From positions 80,137-144,136 of the forward strand of contig KN834785.1 in the NCBI GenBank assembly GCA_000827265.1: 64,000 bases of DNA. Direction: 5' to 3'. Both the position numbers and the translations under genes were made by a program. Shown in pieces: positions 11,580 through 21,993 of this stretch (its first letter is position 1; each line of letters begins with the position of its first letter). The notes below the pieces were generated by a model, which saw only the letters and a program-made list of their open reading frames with translations, was not told the origin of the DNA and searched no databases. The DNA is from Collybiopsis luxurians FD-317 M1 (taxonomy: Eukaryota; Basidiomycota; Agaricomycetes; Agaricales; Omphalotaceae).

Positions 11580-14500
11580 ATGGTCGAACAACCTGCCAGC
11601 AGTACTGCTAACGAAGTCAACCCCAATAGTCTCGCTCCTGTTCATTCGCCGAACAATCGCCTCTCTCTGCAACAAAGCCGAGAGAGTATGGTTGTTGAGG
11701 AGGATGAGGACTTGACACTCGTGATTGACCCCCAAACTCTCTCCAGTGGACCAGGGGATGGTTCTACGCCCATAGGAGACACCAGCCCTCTTAGCTTGTC
11801 CGTTTTTGTGGACGGCAAGTCCATTAGGAGCAGTTCCGTGTCCAAGGAGACTGGCATCGGTAAGTTTCGGTAAATGAATATCAATGCATGATGCTGAAGG
11901 GATATATTTTAGATGAATTGTCATTCGAGCAAAGCAATTTGACAGAAACCAAAGGGGACTCGGGTCAAAGTTGCCACTGCTCTTGCATCAAGGAAGATGA
12001 AGACACCAAACACCAATGGAATGGAAGTGGTCATGGACTCACTTCGAAATCCAAATCCATCAAGAAACCATTTTATGGTTCTCGCTTCTTAGCACAACTT
12101 GGAGGTATGTGGCTTTGAGTATTAGAAAATATCCAGTCTGCTCAATACCAATGTCTTCACATTTGTCATGTTTAGGGGGAGATATATATGACTACGAAAA
12201 TATATATGGGGATGACCCTATGTATGAAGAACTTAAACCCAATGCTAGGGTGTGGAAAGTTTACAATGATGAAATGGACAAACTGGATAGTGACAGGGTA
12301 GAAGACTGGAGAGATGGTCTGGATGCTCTCCTGGTCTTGGTAATATTTTATGAATTGCTCTTCATTCTTTGCAATGCTAAAGTATAAATCATATAGGGTG
12401 CTCTTTTTTCTGCCGTGCTCTCTACATTTGTAGTAGAAACTTCTAGCCGGCTTGATTTTGACTGGGGAGAAGTCAATGCACATCTTTTGGTTGAATCTGT
12501 GGCTTTGCAAAGGGCAGCAATGAGTGGTATATCACCCAATGAGGTACCATCCTCTTCATTGACCCCTTCATCAACATTCCATGCAAAGCCACTTGATGTT
12601 GCATTGAATGTTCTATGGTTTACAAGCCTGGTTCTTAGTCTTGGGACTGCTCTCAGTGCAGTAGTAGCAAAACAATGGATTCATCAGTACACAGCAGTCC
12701 CTACAGGAACTCCTCAAGAAAGAGCCCAAATTCGTCACTTCAGGTTCATGGGCTTGGAAAAATGGCATATGTCTCTGATTATTGGCCTATTGCCTATGTT
12801 CATTCATCTCTCTGTGGCAATATTCTTTGTGGGACTCCTCTTGTTCCTTCATGAGTTGAATCTTGCCATTGCCGTTATTGTGGATATTCTTACATTCACA
12901 ATTCTGTCCCTCTATCTTGCTAGCAATTTGCTTCCAGTGTGGTATCTGGATTGCCCTTATAAAACACCACTTACATCACTGCTATTCCCATTGATTCTCA
13001 AAGTGGTTCAGATTTTTGGCACTACCCCTGCGAATTCAGACCTTTTGGAAAATAATGAGCCAAAGGTTGGCAGCAATGTAGAGATAACTCATTCCAAGCA
13101 GAAAGATTTAACATTACTGAGACCACTTAAGAGGTCAATTTTGATTGTTGCTCAAATGTTGCACCACTTGTCAATGGCTTTCTCATCCTTCCTTATGCCT
13201 CAATGGGTGGTTAGTTATCAAACCAATGATAACAGAAACACAAATTACAAACTAAATGAAATGGAGATAAATTATGTTAAATATGATTCCAAAGGCCTCA
13301 AAACAGATCCTAGTGCATTGTCATGGCTTATCAGCTCATCAACTAACTCATCAGCCAAAAATATAGCCTTGGATGCTCTGAGTAATTTAAATCCAGATGA
13401 TTCTATTGAGGTCCAATCAGTTTTAAAACATAAATCCTTCCATCTCATAGATGAGATTCAGAGGCGAATGAAAGGTGCAAGGTTGAATAAGCAATATGTG
13501 ATATACAGCCGAGCCGCTCGAGCCCTAATCCATTCTGGAAACTTCAATCTGATTTTTGATGAGCCTCAGGACCTGTATTTCCCCGTGCCTTCTTCACCTT
13601 ATTCCCCTTCGTTTATTCCGCGTCATGTCTATAATGTCAAAGATTACAAATATTTCATTCAGGCAGTTTTGAGATCTAAAGACCATGGGTGTACCATTCA
13701 GCATGAACCTATTCTTTGGGCCTCCTGGTTCCAGCTTTCTTCAGCGCGGCACTCCAATCAGCTTGCCGAATTTGATCAGGACATTGTCTTTGAGAAATTG
13801 CTGAGTTTGGCAATTGCTCATCGACCCACAGAATTAGTTCAGGCGATTGAATCCGGTTATGTTGGAGGGTACCAGTGGCCTTTGTATGAATGTCACAACA
13901 GAATCCCTTGGGGTAGTCAAGGAATTGAATCCAGTGATGCTGAATCTTTCAGGTATTGCCTTACTCAACCCTGTAACATTCAAGCATTCTTGGGCAAGTT
14001 TGCCTCAGAGCATTTATACAAGTTGCTCATAGCTTATTCCAAGTATCACTACGGATTACCATTGGAATTCTATGAAAAAGATATCCCAACTCATCTTCAG
14101 CTACTTGATCTTGTAGTAAGCAATGATCAAATGTGGAGGGAATATCCGGATCTTGTAGAGTTATCACTTAAAGCAATGGGTACATATGCTTGGAGTTGGA
14201 ATAATTACTTCGGGAGAGAATCTCCTGTGAATATCGAAGCAGAAGCAACTTTTATTTTAAAATGTTTGATTGGATGCTTAAATTCTCCGCTCTTGGAAAA
14301 TGATCAATTTTGGAGACACAGAGCATCTGCTGAAAATGAATGTGTGGATGCTCTGCAGTCAAATGTCAAAATATCAGAAATTTTCAAAATTTTTCACCTG
14401 GTTCTGGATTCTGACAGCGGAGGGATTTTTAGAGATATAATCTCTCCACAAATAATTGCTGGTATTGTCAAAAGATGCACGGGAGTAATTGAGCAACTGG

Positions 14501-15297
14501 GACACAAATATCAAGGCTCTTACATCGAAGTCCTGTGGAGAGATTTGTGTCAGAAGATTCTTATTCCCTTGGACTATTCCTGGACTGATTCTGTATGGAC
14601 CCAGCTTTTACAGAGCCGATTGCCTGCAGAGGTCATAGCTTATAAATATATGCCTGGATTTGAAGCTGCTTTAGAATCTCTATCTCAAAGCAATTACACA
14701 TTATTCTGTGAAGTAATGGAATATTTGTCCAACAATGGAGCACTTGAAAAGTTCTGTGCTCAATCACTAGGAACATGGAGCCTTAAAACCATACGAGCGA
14801 GCTTTTTACTGTCTCGTTTAAATGCGCAGTTGGGATTCATAATTCCAGCGGAGCAATGGCAAAAATGCATCTCAGACTTATCCCAAGATAATTTCTTATT
14901 CAAGAGTTGGTATTTTGATAGGGATATATTCACAGTGAATCTTCCAAAATTTGCAACTTTCATTCAGAATAATTGTGAAGGTCTCATTCCAGGAGAAGAT
15001 GATTATAGCTTCATTCCTAGATCTACAGGACAATCTAGCCCTGAGCTCGTCCCTTCAATTCTGGGGCCCACTCCACAAGGAGCTTCTGGAAAAGCTGACG
15101 GAACCAAAGAAGGTTCTCCTATTTCAAGGTGGAAGAAAGCTCATGGAATGGTAAATGCATGGGTAAATGCACTTCAGATCTTCAGAAAAAAAAGATTAGA
15201 GGAAGACATTGAAAAACTTGAGGGTGAAGGTCAATCCAAACCATGCGCTGATGGAAATAGTGGCGGAGAGACAAGGAGGAACAAGGCTTTGGAATAG
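11580..15297 (+). CDS. DUF6535 membrane protein, array copy 1 (most divergent)
   Basis: Four exons, 11580-11859, 11913-12104, 12176-12339 and 12397-15297, with intron phases 1, 1, 0. They join to 3537 nt, coding for 1178 aa. Exon 2 carries a cysteine cluster, here reduced to 'CHCSCIKEDED', and 'KKPFYGSR'. Exon 3 is the DUF6535 signature ('PNARVWKVYNDEMDKLDSD'). The start of exon 4 supplies the membrane part: 'GALFSAVLSTFVVETS', then 'WFTSLVLSLGTALSAVVAK', then two long adjacent hydrophobic segments ending at 'NLLPVW', about four spans in all. The remaining ~750 residues are soluble, rich in helical blocks such as 'HLQLLDLVVSND', and end in a charged tail. The role of DUF6535 is not known. Exon 1 is unrelated at sequence level to exon 1 of copies 2-5, and the promoter also differs. 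Confidence 0.9.
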
Positions 15298-18200
15298 GAA
15301 AAAATATGGTAGGAGTGAAGACTGCAAAATTTTGAAGAGCAGAGATTAAGAATCAAGTCTTAAAAACTGGACATCAATTAGGAATTTTCTTCCCTCCTTA
15401 TACATAAAAATGTGTACATTGCAAGTACAGTTGTTACCTTCCTTCTTTAAAAATGTATTATTACTTCATAATGAGTGGTTGTAAGGTAAGTTTTTTTTGC
15501 AACAGCTCTAACTCGCCAAGTGTCTGCAAAATGTAACTCTCATTCAAAGTTATTTCTAATTCATAAAAATATTTCTGTCACTTTTAAAGGTTCTGATTGA
15601 GGATATCACTGAATGCTGACATTCTATAAGTGTTGTGAGTGAGCTAAGTGCTTGCTGTTGCCAAGGTTTCTGTATAATAAATGATCTCAAGTTGTATTAT
15701 CTGTGTCTGATAGTGTGCCCAAGGCTCGGCTTAGAAAACCCATGCGCCGTGCGCCAAGTCAAAATAAGCTGAGCTGAGCCGAGCATCTTCCTGTTATGGG
15801 GGAGCCATACTCGAGCTGCTGCTCTATTCTTGATAAATCGGATTATAAATTTGCTATAAATAGTTGAGCCGCAGTGCCATTTGGCCTATTCAGGGACAAG
15901 CCATTCAAAGCCATAGCCGATAACAGCCAAGTCATAGCCTGCCAAGCTGAGCACTGGGTGCACTAGTGTCTGACCACATATGGCCAAAAACAGAAACACT
16001 CATTACATCAGCAAAACCCCTCTAAGACTAGGCTAATACTGGAAGTCTGAGGGAGTCTGAGAGCACCCAGGAAATTGGCCAAATCCTAGGCTCCCTGAGG
16101 GTTCCCTGGAGCAGAAATATTTTAAATACTACAAGTAATGTAAAATTATGGTACAAACACATAATAAGAACATTGGTTTGGCTGTAAATGTTCACAGATT
16201 TTGGCTTAGAATGTACCATTACAATCAATGAATAATATAATATAGTACAGTACCTATACTAATACTACAGTACAAAACTTGAGATAATACAAGAGTACTG
16301 TCCCATTTTAAGCACTTCATATGTCCTGTGTCTGCAGGGCATCTTATGAAACAAAATGTCTCACCCTGTCTGGTGGCCAATCAAGCTCTTACAAATTTCT
16401 CCCAGGCACCTGTGGGCACTTAGCCTTTTATAGTGTCAGGTATCAGTGTGTTAGAGGTGGTTTCATAAAGATGCAAGGCACTAACTAGGACTGTGAGTTC
16501 ATTTGGCATTTAAAGTATTTGGTAGGTGTAATTTGGTACTAGTAAGCTGTAGACTGGTCAGTACTGGTATTTAGTGTCGGTAACTTGACTTAGTGGACTT
16601 TCTTTAATGTATAACTTTCAGTAACTGATAAATGTGAGCCTAAAACAACTGACTGCCCTGGGACTAGCTTGCTTAGACTATAAAAAAACTTGACAGTATA
16701 AAACAGTAGCTCAAACTACTAGCCTCTTGGTGGGTCTAGCTGGCTTAAACAATATAACTTGACTTGGACTTTGACTTTAGAACTTAAATCTAACCAACTT
16801 GTACAACTGGATTCACTGATACAGCTTGCACAAAGCTCTTAGAAAGTAAGTGTAAGGTAAAACTTTGTATTTAGAGTGGTATATAAAAGTGGAGGGGGAA
16901 ATTATTAATTTCCTAAGGCTAAAATCCCCTAGTATTTATATTACAAAATTATATTACTTCCTATTTAAGCAATTTGACTCATAGTGACTCCATTTGACTC
17001 TAGCTGACTCCACCTAAAATTTTCAATTGCCTTTTATAGTATCCATGACTCATTTTGGTATGACTTGAGCTCTATGAGTAAGCAGAATAATCTTTAATTT
17101 TCCTACCTTATCTTATCAGAGAGCTCTCTAGAGATTTTTACTCTCTAGAATATTTCTACTAATTAATTAATTATTTACTGGTTCTTGAAACAGGAATGGC
17201 TCCTGACAATAGTAGTTAAATTTTGTAAATTCCTTGATGTCCCGGCATCCAACAGGCACTTACAAAAAATAAATTTTGTATGATTTGTCCCTCTCCCACC
17301 CCTTATGAAGTGCTCAAAATGCCACAGTAGTACAGTATAAAATATACATTATTTGGCATTTATATTCTGAGGCCTCAGGGATCCCAAGGGATGGCTCAGG
17401 GCACTTAAGGCACTTTCAAATGTCACAGGATTTGGGGGGTGTCTCCTGGCAACCCTGACATCCCAGATATGGCAACCTGCAGGAACCTCAGGGTAGCCTA
17501 GACAATAAGACTGTTTTGCTGATGTATGTTATGTATACTCTAGGGTCAATTCACAAGGATATATCAATATATCTGCATTAGTGTATTGTTTCAAGGTTAT
17601 TTGAGTAGAGTTGGGCTGGAACTATATGAGAAGTACAAAGGACAACATAAATGAATACATATGCAACTCCACAATTAAGCAAAGGCTGTGTGGGATTTTA
17701 GACAATGGTATTCCAGGCATACTAGGACCTCAGAGAGTCTTATCACTGCTTTGGTGGTTTCTGCATTAACACTGTCACTGACTGTGCTTGTTGGTCCCAC
17801 GCTCCCAATTTACTATCCTTGCACTTCCAGGAGTGCAAATGATCTATTGTCAAAGAGCTCAAAGCTAATGAGCACAGGGAGATATATTCCTACCTTCCAG
17901 GTCCTGCAAATGCTCTTCCAATATGATGCTATTTTATTGACAAGGTACAAACAAACTTGACTATCCAGCAATCCTCTTCCAGTTGAAACATATTGAAATT
18001 ACAGCCATTGAAATCTGTCTTCAGCCATACCACCAGCTGCCATTTCCTCCCTCCGCTGCTACCCTAGTGTTTAGTGTTCAATGTTCAATAGATGAATGTA
18101 CATAACAATACATCAAAGTAAAAGGTGATATGGTAGGACAAGATGCGATGCGACAGCAGGTCTGTCTCCAAAAAACCCATGTGACTGAACCATTTGGATT

Positions 18201-19335
18201 GCATGGTTCGGTCACTGGTATCCAGCACGCTGCCATCTACCCTAGAAGTAGGGTGACCCACCCCAGTGAAAAATGCGGTGACTCTGCCAATGGAAGCTGA
18301 CAGGAGCAACAATGTCGTCGGTGACCTACAGCCAGAATATGTTCAGCACCCTTGTAGCAGAGCTTGAAATTTTAAGCTCAGCAGGCACTTGACCTCTGAC
18401 CCATTAGTCACAGGGAATCTGTTAACAAGTGTATGAAATGAAATGAATTGCCAAGTTTATGTATCAATGACATCAGCAAAACTAGTCCTCAGCCTGGACA
18501 ACCTGGGCTGTAGGTAAGTTTGCTGATGGATTTTGTGCCTGATCCGAGACAGGCAATTTTGAATTGATCTAATTTTCAAAATTTATACATTGTTGGCTAA
18601 TTTTCATTACATTTGATGACCTCAGAGAGTTCTACTAGCGATTTGTTCCCATTACTGAAAAAGGTACAGTTTGAGTACTGCCACATGTTAGTGGTCACAT
18701 GAAATAGTAACAAAATTTGTGCAGCAGAAATGTGTACTGAAAGAGCTAAGATAAAATAAGATAAAGCTATTAAGGATAATCAGTGGTTTTCAGTAAGATA
18801 CTTAGATCAGTAGTACACACTTGAAATCTCTTGAGACTTTAAACCTAAGCCAAAAGTAAATAAAGTTCCTCCAGTTACTTGCGCGCAACTTTGTTAGCAC
18901 CCCTACTTAATAGAGAGACCAGCGGTATGAAGACTTCACAATTAATTATTGGTGCTGATTGAATTTGAGTGGTCTTCCCTAGTTGCCCTTCATTCTCAGA
19001 TTCTACACTCATGTTCTCCACTTAGGCATTTGAACATTAAAAATGGAGAATCTTGAAATTTTGTTACATAGTTTGATTGTTACCGTAACTGCCTCCATTT
19101 AGACCCTTAATTTTAATCAAATCTGTAAATATTCCAGTGCCAGCAACAGGACACCATATACAAATGGCTACTCCAGATGGTTACTACTCGAAAGCAAAAT
19201 GTTTCTTCACATCAATCAGATTACAAGTGCATGGATTGAAATGAAATGCCGAGTTTATGCTTCAAGTTCAATGACTTTGTACCTGATCTAAGACAGGCAA
19301 TTTTTTTTCAATTGGTCTAAGTGGGGCCGGGTACA
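15298..19335. other. 4-kb AT-rich, almost CpG-free intergenic region
   Basis: No gene or intact transposon recognised. CpG is extremely rare (whole lines between 16.2 and 18.0 kb have none or one), with abundant TG and CA, the pattern left by long-term cytosine methylation and deamination. Around 15720-15960 short GAGC/AGCC-rich words recur, and 18431-18562 is partly repeated at 19232-19325. It probably consists of old, unrecognisable transposon sequence. Confidence 0.5.
18431..19325. repeat. Imperfect direct repeat pair, 18431-18562 and 19232-19325
   Basis: Both copies contain 'gaaatgaaatg' followed by a 'agtttatg' word, and about 50-100 bp later 'agacaggcaatttt' followed by 'aattg.tcta'. 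The copies lie about 750 bp apart in the CpG-poor region. They could be fragments of the same older element. Confidence 0.4.
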
Positions 19336-20042
19336 GGTTGCTGAAGCTCATACACCTTATCACTCCCTATCCCCTTCCATTACATATAGATGGTGCTCCT
19401 GATACTGCTTCACATGCTGTTGCCATTGTTGCCAGCAGGCTATTTACTCTATGCTGGTGGGCCAGGGCAGATAAAATTGCCAATATTAGTAATGAAACAA
19501 TGTCTTGTGCTCCCTTCAACGGCAATTTACCGCTGTCGGATTCATTTTTGAAGAAATGCAATGCATGGGTCAATACAAAAGTGGGCCGAGCGGCAGAGCT
19601 GGGCACAAATGATTCATCATTTGCTGTACACATACGAGGTCAGATGTGCAGATGGCAATTAGTAATTTGACATTAGTTCACTGTTCACCATTGAGATCAC
19701 CCCAAAGATATCTTTCCACTGCTTCCTGAATCTTGTGAAAGATATGATTGTTCTGAATCTAACCATTTGACAATGGTCCGTGAGGTATATAAGGGTTGAG
19801 TAGCAAAAACCTGGGTGAGGCATCTGGGTGCTCGATGACTGCCAGCCTCGGTTACCGTCGATGCCATTCCAAATTGGGGAATTGTACATTAATGTATCAA
19901 TCTGATGGCAACGGGAATGAGAATGAGTTGTCATGTTAGCAAACAGGTGTGGCTTAATGTCACCCGCGGTGGTCCCGGTGTGACAGCCGATGTTACTTCC
20001 CGAATATTGGGAGTTGCTACTGGCAACTGGGTTGCCAAATAG

Positions 20043-21107
20043 AATTATCCAAGAGGTGTCTGAGATTCGGATCGGGGATACGATTCTCACGGGGATCCAT
20101 CCCCCCGGTTTAAGGAAGGAGTCCAGAGAAGGCCTATCGGGAACATCGGCAGCTTCTCGCGGCCGGATGATCAACTCGCACACTCAATCAACGCTTTCAA
20201 TTTTCACTTTCACATCGATGCCAGCGGGCGTCTTTTGACGTGCCTGTAATACCCATCGCTCATTACTTCAACATGCAACGCTAATCCTGTGTATAATGTC
20301 CATAGTCCCAGCAATGTCGATAATCATGATCTTGAACTTCTTGCAATGCCTGCTTCCTCTAATCTTGTTGAATGGACATCCGAAGGGCATCGCTACGTTA
20401 AATACCCCTACTGTGCAAGTCCCATAAATCACGGCTCTAATAAGAAGACATTTACACAACTCGAAAGACATTTGAATAAGAAATGCAAGGAATACGCAAG
20501 TGAGTATCCGATCAAGTTTTGAATGAGACTCAAGAGCTGATTTGCATAGATTCTCATTCGTCTACACCTAAACCATCCCCTTCCCCCCTTCCAGCATCTG
20601 CTCCCATCGCGAGACTGTCCTGGTCTAACTTTTGACTGGAAATTGGGCTCGCCATTTTCCACTTATCCTTTCGGAATCCATGCTGAACATTCAACCAGCA
20701 ATCCAGGATACAACTTTGTAACAGCTAATGAACGCGTATCTACGGTCACGACTCGCTCCCTTTCATGCATGATCTCACTATTGGGGCAAGAACTGTTCTG
20801 CTCCTCACATGTTCCGCGATTTCAGATACCTAGATCATTTACTGTCGCGACTAGAACCAGTAGTACTGTTACCTCTGATTCCCTGTTCTCTTAGCAGATG
20901 ACTATTTGTAAATACTGTTAATTCCTAGCTCATATTGCCCAAGTATTTCTATCCATATTGTGAGCGTTGCACATCGGTTGTACTGCTACATCGGGAAGGG
21001 AACCAGATCGGGCCGAGCTCTTCGGCTTTTTTTCGGCTCATGGCCATCCCTTCGCGTGGCAACATACCGTATCCCCGATCTGAATCTCAGACACCTCTTG
21101 GAATTAT
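20043..21107. repeat. Inverted repeat, arms 20043-20082 and 21068-21107
   Basis: The left arm contains aagaggtgtctgagattc followed by ggatcggggatacg; the reverse complement of the right arm has the same with one substitution (agatcggggatacg). The arms are 40 bp long, about 985 bp apart, and point inward. This looks like terminal repeats of a small DNA element or a duplicated regulatory piece, but flanking target duplications are not visible. Confidence 0.6.
20289..20894 (+). pseudogene. Fragment of a zinc-finger-like gene with a 'CPGL..DW' motif
   Basis: An open frame from 20289 encodes 'YPYCASPINHG' and 'FTQLERHLNKKCKEYA', resembling a degenerate C2HC finger, up to a GT at 20500. After a 50-bp intron (acceptor AG at 20548-20549) the spliced frame gives a Ser/Pro-rich stretch, and another frame then reads 'CPGLTFDWKLGSPFSTYPFG' and stays open to the stop at 20892-20894. 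The order finger, Pro/Ser-rich linker, 'CPGL.xW...YPf' recalls an uncharacterised protein family I remember from agaricomycete genomes. Here it needs a frameshift and lacks the rest of such a protein, so I read it as a decayed fragment carried between the inverted repeats. Confidence 0.4.
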
Positions 21108-21236
21108 CCGACAAAAGCTGTAATATATTGCCATGTCATCAGTATTATGCCATTAATATAAAATTGCCTGTTAAGGATCAGGCACAGATTTCACCACCAC
21201 AAAAACTCGGCATTCCATTACATTCCATGCACTTGT

Positions 21237-21894
21237 AAATACACTTCCACCATTGACGAAATCCTCCAGCCTATGCATCTTTCAGCCTACCAGAACAGAA
21301 ATTTAATGAACCACACGTCGTTCTCTTCTGTCCGTTAACGTCGCCGCAGAAGGATGCACGAGATTTGATCTACAATAATGCCTGTATAACCTATGCCGAG
21401 TAACTCGTGTCGGTGGGAAGGAAGGGTTAAGAAACAATATTGAGGGGATAGTACGGTGCAAGATCATCTGAATGCCGACCTTTTAAAGGGTGACACGCTG
21501 CTTGCACGTTGCAGCAGATGTTCAATTTTAAGGTGTTAGATTCACTCATTCGAATATCTTTAAGGGGTAGGTGCTTCTTCAATTTTGTAGAGCATGTCAT
21601 ATACCAATGAGACCGAATAATACACTTCTACTACTGACGAGATCCTTCGGCCTACCAGCGCGGAAAGCTGATGAGTCAGTCGCCGTTCTCTTCTGTCTGT
21701 TAACATCGCTGCAGAAGAATGCACAAGATTTGATCTACAAAAATGCCTGTATAAACTATGCCAGTAACTTGTGCCAGTGGGAAGGAAGCGTTAAAGAAGT
21801 ATATAGGAGATAGCACGGTGCAAGGCCATCTGAACACCGGCTTTTTCGGGAGTGACAGGCTGATTGCACGTTGCAGCAGATATTCAATTTCAGT
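21237..21894. repeat. Tandem direct duplication upstream of DUF6535 copy 2 (21237-21533 and 21619-21894)
   Basis: The two stretches match over nearly their whole length: 'aatacacttc', 'cgttctcttctgtc', 'tttgatctaca', 'gcctgtataa', 'gtgggaaggaag' and a terminal 'tgcacgttgcagcagat' recur in order. Only the second copy leads into the TATA box and start codon. Copies 3-5 also have two versions of this block upstream, but there they lie further apart (for example 29930-30170 and 30790-30985). Confidence 0.7.
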
Positions 21895-21993
21895 AGACAC
21901 ATAATCGTCCTCCTTTTGCCTGCCGCAGATGCAATATATTTAAGTATACGTTGACGGCTTCAACCGACCCCTTCTTTCAGCCCCACCACCGTT
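21865..21993 (+). promoter_or_regulatory. Promoter module of DUF6535 copy 2: TGCACGTTGCA motif, TATA box, leader
   Basis: The 11-bp word tgcacgttgca (21865-21875) has inverted TGCA ends. It is followed about 60 bp later by 'ccgcagatgcaatatattta' (TATA-like) and then a pyrimidine-rich leader to the ATG at 21994. The same arrangement precedes copies 3, 4 and 5, which is the reason to call it a promoter. Confidence 0.55.

Larger units (their letters stand above)
19407..21235. mobile_element. Insertion of ~1.8 kb in the promoter-side spacer of DUF6535 copy 2
   Basis: The sequence just left of 19407 ('cttatcactccctatcccct' and following) and right of 21235 ('acttccaccattgacg' and following) is nearly contiguous in the other units (for example 29760-29960), where this 1.8-kb stretch is absent. 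Inside lies an inverted repeat of about 40 bp (20043-20082 and 21068-21107) enclosing a gene fragment. I found no clear target duplication at the outer ends and no transposase, so the class of element is open. A minus open frame of 174 codons (19659-20183) crosses the left inverted repeat; I do not recognise it. Confidence 0.45.

Noticed and set aside
19659..20183. 174-codon minus frame upstream of DUF6535 copy 2
   Set aside because: It crosses an inverted-repeat arm, has no recognised motif and is absent from other units; kept only as a remark under the insertion.
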